Shown piece by piece: positions 37,001 through 49,000 of a stretch of DNA of 64,000 nt. The translations under genes and the position numbers were made by a program. The first letter of the stretch is position 1; every line of letters starts with the position of its first letter. The DNA is from Volvox africanus. Taxonomy: Eukaryota > Chlorophyta > Chlorophyceae > Chlamydomonadales > Volvocaceae. The notes under the pieces were generated by a model. The model was not told where the DNA came from, did not search any database, and worked only from the letters and a program-made list of their open reading frames with translations. Location: NCBI GenBank assembly GCA_030268105.1, contig BSDZ01000078.1, positions 5,061,001-5,125,000 of the forward strand, read 5' to 3'.

Positions 37001-40000
37001 CCGTGGCAGCAAAAAGGGCGGCAAGAGTGTGTGCTAGCCATGGCAGCCCCACCTCGCCACGCTCCAGGCCGCCCCGGCGGACAAGGGCCTTCCGGGGAAA
37101 TAGGTGTGGTATGGCGTACAGGAAAAGAGGTGTGGTATAGCGTCAAAAGGTTGCTCACATACCCAACGTCACAGTACATATCCGTTTAAGAAGCCATCAT
37201 CTCACGAATAAGCACCTCAACAAGCGTCTGCTGCGAGCTGCGCTGGGGTTGAAGGTGTGAGAAGCTGCAGACAAGTCGCAAATTCACCACCAAACTCACC
37301 AAACTTGGTATGAAACTTCATTAACCTTGATTTTGGCAGGAAGAATGCCAGATAGATAGAAAGATAGATAGATAGATAGCCAGCTAGATGCAACGTAGTT
37401 TGCTACGTGTTGCCTGTTGCATTCGGATAGTCCGGTTCCGTTTGACTGCTCCGTATGCACATCTAGAGTTCGCATCTTTAACATACCCTGGGCAGGTTTA
37501 CTGCGTTTAATGCGATTGGTGCCGTTCTAATTCACGCTTCTGCCCTCTTTCGGGCACACGACCAGTCACAACAAGTGAATCGGTAATGGATGGTAGCTGC
37601 TGGCGCACGGGTGCACGTCGTAAGCGCAAACCGCAGCCTTATACAGTTATCCATCTCGCTGCCTCCCTCCCTTTCTGCACCTCCGCGCTGCCGCATTGTT
37701 TGGAAGTCTACCGGCTGCACTCACCCTCAGCACCTCCAGCGGCTGCGCCGGACCGAACTCCCGGACTCCAAGAAGCGCTCTCAGCGGCCGACTTTCGTAA
37801 AGCGCCCTAAAGCAGCACCAGAGCGGTAGCAATATCAAAAGTACTCAAATTGCCCATTGTCACACCGTGGCGAATGAGCACACACCATGGCGAACTAAAA
37901 CCCGAGTCACACTAGCAAATGAGAATTTAAAACCTGCAGGTTAACCCCCCGTGCCATTCCCTTTGACCCCGACTTGCGCGCCTATATTTCATCCCCTTTC
38001 TCATCCAACAATACCACGTGCACCCGTATCCTTTTAACCCTCAACTTCTAAATTCCTTCCCGTGTCCCTCCCCGTTGATTCCAGAGTCCCTCCCGTGCCT
38101 CAACCACACCTGGCTTCTGGCGCCACCATCCTCAGACCGAGTACCGAAAGCAGCGGTGCGCGCACAGAGTGAGGCGAAACTCCGCCAGCACCCTCGGCCT
38201 GCTGCTCTCTCTTCTGGGCCCCAACTGCAGCCCCGATTTCAGTAAGTGGCGACGATGGGGACGACTGTGGTGGCGGCAATCCTCGCATAAGCTCTAACAG
38301 CTCCGCCGCCAAGAGGCCAGAGGCGCACACGGCGGTTTCGCCTGGTGTTGCCCAGCCGCCGTCCGCGGTTGGGATGCAGGGCGCGGCGCGCAGCAGAGTG
38401 GCGATGCTGGGTATTGGAGAGGGCAGAAATTGGTTTCGGAGCAAGGGTCCTTGTAATCCGGAAAGGTCTTTGAAACGCTTCTGAGGTACCCTGCTGTTTT
38501 ACAGCTTCGTAAAGGTCACGGTCCAGTGAAGAACAGAAGCGAACAACGACAGGCTACTCCATAGGATCGAACGAGATCCGAGCGATGCGATGGGATGTGG
38601 AGAACACATCTCCAGTGCCATGCCAGCGTTGTCATCCCCCTTTATTCAATCGCCATCCTCGACATGGTCAGAACTACCACCGCCCTGATCTATGACCACA
38701 TGCGGCTGCTATCGCCGTATACTGTACCTGTGCGGCAGTCCCGCAAAGAAGCCCTGTGCCTCGCCCTCTAAAGGAATACATCTCAGCCACTGGTCTACCC
38801 AGAAGAGCTCAGCTAGGCGATGCGGCTGCCGTGGGGCGGCGCTCATGGCGGCTCCAAGAGCGCTGGCGCGGGAGGAGCCCGCCGCGCCGCCACCGGCTTC
38901 CGCAGCAGAGGTGCCTCCCGCAGAGGCTTCACTCGGCAGCGGAAGTCCCTTGAAGACGGCCAAAGCCCTGGTGGTGTTGGGAAAGTAGAGAAGTTCTTGA
39001 ACCATGGCCTCGAAATATAAACAAGACAGCGCGTCCGCATCGTACGCAAAAAGTAACTAGGGCGAGTCGGTGATGAGGTGGGATGACAGATTCGAGCGGT
39101 GTCCATTCCAGAGGGCCGGTCTGAAAGCCGTCCTTTATTACACATAAGGTGATTGCCCTTGCGCCGCTCGCATCTCCCAACGTCGATTACCAGCGTGCTA
39201 TGTATAGCGGGGCTTCAAACAGGGCATGCTTCGTTCCGTCCACTGCACTCCATCAGGGATCCCAGCCAAAACACAGGACTCACCGCAGGAATAAACCCGG
39301 CAGCTGCGCCCTAAGGCCCTGGTTCCAGGGGCTATCGGCGTCCAGTGCCTCTCGGCTGGATGGAACCACCCAATCGGCCTGGCGGAATGGGGAAAGGGGA
39401 AAGGGGAATGAACATCAGCTACCTGAGTGAAGACGCATTTGTACCATGGCCTGTGCCCCACGATCAACCGGGCAACACAATGTAAGGACGATGTGAAGTA
39501 AGGTTAGGCTGCCGCATAAGGAGTGGGCGGGACCGTTAACTTGTATCTGGAATCGAAAAGGGAGCGCACGCATATGCGCGGGGAGGTCAGGGAACCGAGG
39601 AAGCGAGCTGGCAGCAGGAGGGAAAGCAGTTCCAGAGAGTGCCTAAGTCCCCAGTCCGCTCACTCCATCCCGCTCGCCCCTTCTAGAACAACTACCGTAG
39701 ACCGAGATGTCCCAAATATCCCATTGGCGCAATAATTCACACCAGTAGGGATGCAAACGACGCTCTCTATTGCAGTGGTTTCCGCATGTCTTTGTTTTCC
39801 GAACTCCACCCTGAAACTCCTATCCCATACCTGCACCACAAAGCGCAGTCCGTAGCTCCTGAGGGGCAAGAAGGCAAATACAGGCTGCTGAGGTGGCCGA
39901 CCGCCCCGCCAGACCGGCGCGGTTACAAGGGCCACGGGATCCGAATCCTGTCTGCCGCCGGTAGCCGTGGCGGTGGCGTCGGCAACCGCGGCGGCCTCTT

Positions 40001-43000
40001 GCTGCTGATGCGCCGGCCCCAGACTGAAGGCCAGTGATACACGTGTCTCGTTGACCACTACGCCAGCGCGGGAGACTTGCGGCTGGATGGCCGAAGTGAC
40101 GACGGCCCAACTGCGCGTGTACATTTGTTATGCGGGCGCAGGTGCGGGGAGTGTAAGGAACGGGGCGAAATGACAAGGACAAGTACACTGAGAAAGAAGC
40201 TCGGAAAGGCCCAAGACATACCACAAAAACGGAGGAAAATGGGCATGCGGGGTGTGCAGGATAAGGAGCTGATGTGGAGCCGAGAGCACAGCGAAGCAGA
40301 GAAGGAGAGTATCTGAGCGCCACCAAGAGTGACTTGGCAGCAACCCGGGCCTTGACTACAAGACGCCTCGCTATCTGCTGTAAAACCCTTCATGGGATAA
40401 TCACCTCGCTCATCGAGGGGGCCACACCGCACGATATCAGTGGCGGCCCTAGTCGTCTCTGGGCCCGCTGGACGCGGCCACCAGCCCTAGGCTCCATCCA
40501 CCCACAAAACTTTACTGTTTCCATGCTCAACTTTACTGTTTCCATGTCAAGTCCTACGGCTTATGCCACGGCTTACGTTGTCACAGTGGTGCTAGAGGTA
40601 GCGGCACCGCCACTTCCCCTGTCATGGCCGACACTGCCGCCGCCATCACCGGTCAAGTCCGCGGTGGCTGCAATCTCCCCCACCAGAGGTGCCGGCGCCG
40701 CCGCCGGATAGGTAGTGGCGGCGGCGGCGGCTGTGCCGCAGGTGGTTGCAAGGACCGCCAGTTGAACGAGGTGCGGTCGACCCGGCACCCGCCTTCGTTC
40801 CATCTCCAGGACACGCACTGCGCCTGCCGCCGTGGTGGTGATGGCGGAGCTTCCGACGTTGCTTGGCTGCTGAGTGCCGTCGGCGGCTAGCGGCTCCGTA
40901 GCAACCTCGTCACGGACGACAATACGCTGTAGACGCTGCAGGAAGAGCAGCAGCGCGGGGGATAAGTCCGCGAAGCGCCGCCGCAACACAGCGCCTGGTT
41001 CACCGTGTCTGCCAGCGGCTGATGCCCCAGCAGTCGGCGCCCCCGCCATATCCTGCCGTAGAGGCAACACGATGGCCGTGCCGTACGAGAAAGAATCTTT
41101 AGCCCCTGCCGCCGCTGCCAACGGCTGCACTTCATGTCCGCCATGTGACCCGTGGGTCATAAAAGAGGTACTGCCGGGGGGATTTGGCGAAACGGAGGCA
41201 TTAGCACAGCCGAGGCGGACCAGCGCCGTCGCTGCGGCGGAGCCAGGCTGCAGCGGGCACCAATCTGGGAGACAGTAGCCCAGGGAGCCATGACGGCCCA
41301 GGTCGAAGGCGACGTGGAAGTTGCGGGAGTGCACCTTTAGGGGCGGGGAAAAAGGAAGTGGCTTACGTAAAAATCGACGTATCCGGGGTTCCGACTTGAT
41401 AGCTAAGGCTGACTTGATAGGTAAGAATGACCTGTATCTGTGTTTCGGGATAATCCAGGGCTACATGCGTCTCTGGCGCTGTCGCACCTGCGGTGCGGCG
41501 CTGACCCGGAAGACGCTCTTGAAGCCGATTCCCTTGTGGCCGATGTAACCTGCGAGCGACGCGATGTGTGAGATGTGGGAGTACCCATCATTGAAGAACC
41601 TCAACAGCGTATAATAACATGCCAATAACATGCATGGGAATGACATTAAGTACGCAGTACTGACATGGTACTTTTCGTTACCGGTATACTAAAACATTGG
41701 TCATACCACCTACAAAAATATATATGCCATATCGCACCAATGTGTGCGAGGCCATCAGCAGCAGGTGCTTCCTTAGAGCGTGCCCACTCCCATCAGCATG
41801 GGATTTTCGTGTCCCTCCTGTTTGCTCGCCACGGACCAGCACGGATCAGCTCTTACATGACTCCCTCGACAGAGAAAACCACGGATGGCACCGCTTCACA
41901 CCGACGAGAGCCACATGATAATCCCGGCATCCATCCACACGTTGCCACACTGTCCAGGTGCCTGAGCCTGCACTTACCCGTTACGCGCGCCTTGGTGGAG
42001 GCACCCACGTCGCACAGCGCACGCAGATTTGCGGGTGAGAAGCCCACTTCGTTGTTTACGACCGTTATCGCTCCGCGCTGCAGTACAAACTCCACGGAGG
42101 GCACCACTCCAGCTGGGTAGGTGTTGTCATCTGCGTTCTACAGGTGGATGGGACCGACAGATGTCACTGAGGGTGGGGCGGCGGCCATTCTGCGGCCCCC
42201 TTCTCCATATCCAGGATAAGCGCCAGAAGGGCAGAGAGGGAACAGAGCGTCCCCCGACGTCAAGGAGGCATGACAAAGACCCGTCAAGTCCCGCATGCCC
42301 ATGCCAGTACTTACGAGGACGTATGGCCGGTCATTGCCTTGCAGGCAAACAAGGCAGGAAGTTCCTTGACGGAATCCAGGTATTTGGACTGTGTACCAAC
42401 GCATGCACTATGTGTAGTGGCCGGTGACGGGAACCCCGCCAAGGAAAAGGTGGGAAAGACAAAACTGAGAAGGCGGATGAAATGCATGTGGAATGCGTCT
42501 TTAACCCGAGGCCGTAGTGCTGGACAGTTCCAATGCTGTGTCGTCCCCCTAAGGCCCGTGGGTGAGGACCTGCAAGGCACTCTCTCCCTCTCTCCCTCTC
42601 TCTCCGTTCCGTTTGTTATGATATCGCCGCCGCCAACCCCCACCTGGACCAGCTCCATCACGAAATGGCTGTCCGTAGAGTAGAGCTCCGCCGCAAGCCG
42701 CTGCAGCGCCCGGCCTGTGCGCGCCGCCAGCCGGCCGCTCAGCGCCGCCGCCTCCCCTACCAGCTCCACACCCATACCGAACTCGTCACGCCGGATCGAC
42801 TGCACGAAGTGCCTGTTCACAGCCAACCATTTCCACCGCGATGGCGGGCCGCAGCCGTGAGGGCCACAGAGGAGGGCCAGAGCATAGGTGTGCAGCTGCT
42901 TAGGGTTGAGGACAAACTCCGCGTGGATGGCTGTAGCGCAGCTAGTGGTGATGAAGACAACTACCAGCAACTACCATACAAACTACGTACCGTTCCGCAT

Positions 43001-46000
43001 GCAGATGTACAGGGGAAAGAAACGGACTGTGCCGATACGCCAGAAGCCCACATAGAACCCTGTTAGAGGGTGAACATAGACACGGCGCCCGCCCCGCCCC
43101 GCCCCGCCCCGCCCCGCCCCGCCCCGCCCCGCCCCGCCCCGCCCCGCCCCGCCCCGCCCCGCCCCGCCCCGCCCCGCCCCGCCCCGCCCCGCCCCGCCCC
43201 GCCCCGCCCCGCCCCGCCCCGCCCCGCCCCGCCCCGCCCCGCCCCGCCCCGCCCCGCCCCGCCCCGCCCCGCCCCGCCCCGCCCCGCCCCGCCCCGCCCC
43301 GCCCCGCCCCGCCCTTCCCCATCCCATCCCATCCCATCGTACCGGCACTCCTCCGAGCTCATGGGAGCGTCCACCACGAGGGCCCTTGCCGCCCGAGAAG
43401 GTGCTTCTAGGCCTTCCGCCTTTTCATCAACACCAGATGGCACCACAGGCTCCGCCACGTTCACAATCTCCGGTAAGGCTGATGCCTCTTGGTGCAGGTG
43501 AGCGGCGGGAGGGGTATCTGCTGCCTGCTTACGCGGTCGCGGCTCCCGGTTCTCTCGGAATGGCGGCGGTGGCTGCGGGCCTGTCTCCACTGCATCTAAG
43601 TCCATGTCACTCCTAAAGTCGTTCCCTTGTAATCGGATGCCTTCGCTACCTTCGCTGATTCCAGCCGTCGTTGCAGGTATTGCCGCCGTGAGACTCGGAT
43701 CTGGTGCTGCCCCGACCTTATCATCATCGTCATCATTGCAACCAGCGTGAGCACCGCAGCTGCCAGTGTCCCCACAGTACAGCCTCCTCCAGTCCTCCTG
43801 CCAGGCTTCCACACCCAAGCTAAACCCTAGGTGGTGTAAACAGCTGCGAGTCAGCGCCACCGCGTGTGGCGGCCCCACCGCAGCTACCTGACGCAGTAAG
43901 AAAGCATGCAGGACTGGACCCGCTACCGCTGCACCACCCGAGCTATTCACTTCCATGGCGCTCGCAGCGGTGGTGGCCGCGGCAGGTACCCCAGTACCCT
44001 CCAAATCCATTTCACCTGGGTTGTTCCCGCACGGCTCTGAGCCATACCGGTCTAATGCCATCGCCAGGGCCGGAAGCAGCACCGCTTCTGCCAGTGGTGT
44101 GAGTAGCGGCAGCGGCAGATGGGGCAGGACACTAAGCGTGAATCGGCAGGCGGCGGCGGCGCCGAGGTCTTCGGCCTCGCCGTTTGAACCCCAGGCGTCC
44201 ACCGCCGCTGTTGCCCCTGCAGAGGTGTCCGCGGAGCCGTCGACGACAACGCTGACCCCAGCAGTACGGCGCTCTAGGGCAACGACCGCATCACGTGTCA
44301 ACTCGGACCTGAACAAAATCACCGAGGACGCCGGAGACAAGTTAACAGGACGGATGGTGTGAGGAAATAGCATGAAAAGATAATGCATTATTGTGCGCAC
44401 ATATTATCGGGTATTATCACTGTCCCGTCAACTTCGTGGTCATGAAGCTGAGGTTGAGTACCCGGACAGCCACGCCCGGCCACTCTGGCGATGCAGCCCT
44501 CTGCGTATGATGGACCATACTGGGCGGCAGCGTATTCGGATCACGAACCATGATGGGGTCGCCAGCGAACAGAGAACCAAAACATCTCGTCAAGCGCACC
44601 AAGCACACATCCTCGCCTGCCCGGGTAGCCCCACCTGCCGGCTGCCTGCCGGACCATGTCCAGAAGCGCCTCAGACAGGTGATGCGATATGAGGGTGGTT
44701 GGGCAGCCGCCCACGCCACCCTCCGCAGCCACCACCGACAACAGCGCAGCTGCTACACCCCGCGCATCGGCGGTGACAGCACGGGACAAGATGTCAGCCC
44801 GTGTGGCGCCGTACGGTAGCTTAATCAGGCGGCCTCCCTCCGACAGCTCCAGGGTGGGTCCCCCCGTTGGAGGCACAGGCAGCTCCAGCACCGTGACGCC
44901 TATAAAGCCAGGGAGTCGCAGCGGGCGGAAGCAAATACCGCATACAGCTGAGCAACTGTCAACCTTTCAGGCCAGGCAGGTAAGGAGGTCATTTCGGTGC
45001 CAGTGTATTGCCCAACTCCTTCCATGCACTGTGCACCATGTGCTATCCGAGTCCTTGAGGAGACAGATCCCACGCTCAATTTCACGCGTCGGTCGAGGAC
45101 AACAACAGCCTTATCATGTAGAACAAAACAGCATTACGAACAGCTTGAGTTCCAAGCCCAACACCATGCACAGCTAGAGCACGCCCTTTGACCTTTTGAG
45201 ACTCGCATGCAGTACTCACAACACCACTTTCCCACGATACCCACTGCCCCCTTAATGGCGCAGGTGCATGCACCTACCTGCAGCTGCGCCCTCGGCGCGT
45301 AAGAAGTCCTCCAAAGGTCCCAATTCCGCCTCAAATATTAGATCCCATTGTGTAGCCAGACGCAGATCGCTCAGGTCAGGTGCTGCACGAAGGGCCGCCA
45401 GAGCGGCTTCGCGGCCGACAGCGCCCAGGACACCCACGGTGCTGGATACGGATGCGCCAACCGCCTCCGCAGCAGCACCGGAGGGCAGTGGTGCCAATGA
45501 GGTGAAGGAAGAGGACGGCGCAGGCGCCAATGCGACGGCGGAGTGCCAGCCCAGCGGTGGGGTGGCATGGTTGCGTGACGCCAGCGCTAAGAGGCGACCC
45601 ACCGGCCCGTGGCCGAGGCATTCAACACGACGTACTCCATAATGTTCACACAGCGCACGTGACACGATGGGGGCGACAGAGCCACCGTCCCCGCCATCGC
45701 TGCCACTACCGCCGCCACTACCACTGTCATCGCCACCTGAAGCTGCGGGCACGTTGGCCACGGCGACGGTGTTGTCTTCTTTGACAATGCCCGCTAGCCT
45801 GCAGCTGCGGAGCACCGCGGCAACCAGTTCCAGGACCTGAGGAACGCATTCAACCTTATTTCGTCAGGATGATGCATTAGAACGTTCGAAACACACCTAA
45901 TGTCAGAAAGGAAAGATACGAGGGCGGAAAACGCGAAGGGCCATGCCCGCCATAGGCTCAGCCTGGACAGGACCACCATACCCTGCCACGAGGAAGGCGC

Positions 46001-49000
46001 GAAAGCTGGGAGCTGCAAAACCCATACCGAGCTGCCCAATAGGCATCCTACACGGTACAACGAAGGTAACTGGTGCCCATAGGGGCTGACAGCGTTTAGG
46101 AGCTAAGTCTTGAACACCCATACACGTAGGTCCTGCCATTTTCGCGATCAGGTTGAAATCCCGCCTGGGGAACTGCCCATCCGTTGTCGATGAGATCGAG
46201 TCCATCCGAGCCGGCCCCGGGAGAAAATCCACAATTGTTAATGTTTTATCACAAAACCCACAATTTTCAATATAAAAAAAATTCACAACGAACAACCCCA
46301 ACTAACGACATGTACATTTATAACTCCAGCAACAAAGCGGAGTGCACAGCTGCATTTGCACACGTCCACGTGCCTGATGAAGTGGCGCCCTCGCCGGCCC
46401 TTCCGTGTCCCCGGCCAATGCCACTAGCAGGTCCCCATCGCCAGCCGCCTCTAACGCCGACAGGAGTGAACAGCCGAGACCCGCGGCCTCAAACACCCCG
46501 GCGGACGTAAGTGTTAGCGACAATGCACCAGCGGCTGCGGACGAGCTCCCATCAGAGAGTACCGGCGCCTCTGCACCCTTCGCCCCCGCTAGCGGAAGTC
46601 CTGCTAAGGTTGCTTGAGTTGGCGCCGGCCGCTGCGGCTGCAGCTGCAGCTGGCTAGCCAGCCGCTCAGCAACCAGCCGCTCTAAACCTGCGAGAGCTAA
46701 GAGCGAGCATCCGTCCCGCAGCTCCAGAACCGCCGAACGGAGGGCGGCCACGGCGTCTATGAAACGGACTGATGGCGCAGGTGCTACTGCTCGCTGCTGT
46801 GGCAGTGGTTGTTGCTGTGGCTGCGGCTGTGGTTGCGCATGGGCCGGTGGCTTCCGCTGATCTGCACTGCCGGTCTGTAACATGAAACCGATGAATGTTG
46901 ACAGCGCGAACAGCCTGCGATTACCCATTGTTTGGATTGGATGCCATTGGATTGGGAGCAGGGACCGTTAGGCTGTGCCGTCTGCGGCCGTTCAGAAAGG
47001 GGAGGGACAGCTGGCTTGGAGCTTGCGCCTGCCGAATTAGGTGTCAAACGCTTAGCTTGTTTATCAAGCTGAAGTGATGTCAACACCGCAGGCCAAAGTG
47101 CCAGGGTGAACACCGATGGGGGGATGCGCTTGGGCGAACATCTTTCACCAACACAATTGGCATTGGCATTGGCACGCAGAAGGCCCGGTAACGTGAGGGA
47201 TAATAGCTGGCCGGGATTAATACCGCTCAAGACGTATCATGTGACAAGCTGCTCAGCTGCGTGTCTCTTTGGCTCATACATAAACAACTTTGCAAAGCAT
47301 GGGAGTGAAACCTAAACACTGAGACATAAGGCAGCAAATAAACCCTCACTTCTTGACCCCAAAGATGCCTTCGCCTTCATGTTCTTCGTTGGCTTTGCTG
47401 TAGGCCCCGACGGTGGCTGCAGCATCGTCCGTTCCTCCAGCACTGTTGGCCGTGCCAGACTCCGCGGAAGGGCCCAGCAGGCTCATTCGCAGGCGTGACA
47501 GCGCTTCCGCGCTCCAGCCGGTAGAAGGACGGGCAGTTGCCAGGGCTAAAGCGAGTTGTCGGAACGCAGAGACCACAGTTTGCACAGCGGCCGCGGCATC
47601 GGCAGCAGGTGCTGTGCTGTGTCCTTTGCCGCCCCCCCGCTTTCCACCTCGCAGCCGCTTTGAACAGCGCGGTGAAAGCAGCGCCGCCCGGTCCTCTGCG
47701 TTGCGGATGTACGGACCGTCATCACTGTCGCTGCTGTTCACGCCCTTACCCTCATCACTGCTCCCGCTGGCGGTCGCTTCTTTCCGATCACCAGATGCCC
47801 TTGTCGCATTAGATGTAACTGCCTCCTTCGGTAACGGCGGTATCACCCCGCGCATCGCTGCGTGCAGTACGCGCAGCATGATGCCAAAAAACTTGTTCAT
47901 GACCAGGTCGTCACCCTCTTTATCAATCCGGGCCTTCATCTTGGTCTTGATCTTAGAGACCCCTTCCTTCACTCCTTTCCTCAGCGTGCGCAGCTCCATC
48001 GCCTGGCCCTCACGGATGACAGCTTTCCGAACAGCCATGCGGTGGTTTCACGCGGGTTAGAATGGCGGTAGGTAAGAGCAGGCAGACAAGTACTGCAAGC
48101 AGCAGCCGCGGCACTAAATTCCTTGCCTCGGACGCATCCCTAGTGGCAGGGGTAAGGGCTGACCTACCCGGCAAAGCCATCAAGGCATCCGGCTGGGCAG
48201 TAAGCAGGTGACACCCTTCAGCCAGGTACAATGGCCACGTCCATGCAGCCATACCATACCAAAGCGGCCAGATGACAGCATACCGCAGTCGCCAGCCCCT
48301 TAGGGTCTCCGGAGCAAGCCCGAATTAAGGCCATAAACAAGACAGCCACTCGATGCATGTCCCAGGGTTGTGTTGTGTTATGTTGTGTTGTGCACATGTG
48401 TGGATAGGCTTACCGAAAAACTGTTCGCTGAGCATCATGGCTACTGCGCTGTAGAATCCGTCAGCGGGGTTGGGCTGCACGCGGGCGCCGCCAAGCGCAT
48501 CGGAAAGCATTTTCTGGAAGACAGCCTGGGTTGGGTGGGTGAATAGGTGGGTGAGCAGGTAAAGCACAGGGATACATGGGACCTCCCGGGCTAGCCTGCA
48601 ATAGAGTTTGAGAGGCATGCAACACGGCAATATTTAGGTAATTCAACCCGGGGAGACTGCAAAGCGTAGAAGCTCGAGATACGATTAATGTCGCTATGCT
48701 GCGTCCCGCCCTGCTTCAACAACCTGCACCCGCGTGGAGAGGGCTCAGCCACGACACAGCTGGCAGGCACTATCTGTGTGTCTGCTAGCCATGGGATGTG
48801 TTGCTGCGGCCGCATGTCTTCCCAAAAGAGGATAGAGCATCACCTGCAGGTCGCTGTAGCCAAGCGCATCCCGTTGCAAGCCGAATTCCTGGACATGTCG
48901 CAGGGAGGCAGCACGAAACATGCCACAAAAATGACGAACACAACACGTGAAAGATCGTGGACAACGATTTTGAAGTCCAACATCACGGCGAGCACGCGTA

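Larger units (their letters stand above)
28239..40110 (-). other. NOV: NOV exons 20-32: central region
   Basis: Exons: 40110-39831, 39378-39284, 38967-38728, 38406-38110, 37806-37725, 37088-35408, 35026-34600, 34246-33194, 32976-31567, 31484-31331 (3' end uncertain), 31257-31089, 30498-30468, 29247-28239. Conserved NOV landmarks in order: PVFAFLPLRSYGLRFVVQ; SSREALDADSPWNQ; CIPLEGEAQGFFAGLP; LLGVREFGPAQPLEVL; LRALPILPLQGGGWAS; AAEWQWLFEQLGAQTF; VQDWSCPPLLRLL; KLMEALGVQLLSRCV; LFRGGRPWPALAERLL. Between them are long Ala, Gln, Gly, Ser and Pro-rich insertions, including a (GGC)n tract read as poly-Pro and AGC-type repeats near 32105-32166. The 1,681-base exon 25 may hide an intron in its low-complexity parts. 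Confidence 0.85.

Noticed and set aside
43063..44400. Long frames of GAGRG or PAPPR repeats on both strands
   Set aside because: They are the (GCCCC)n array translated. The real NOV exon 14 stops at the donor at 43342, before the array.
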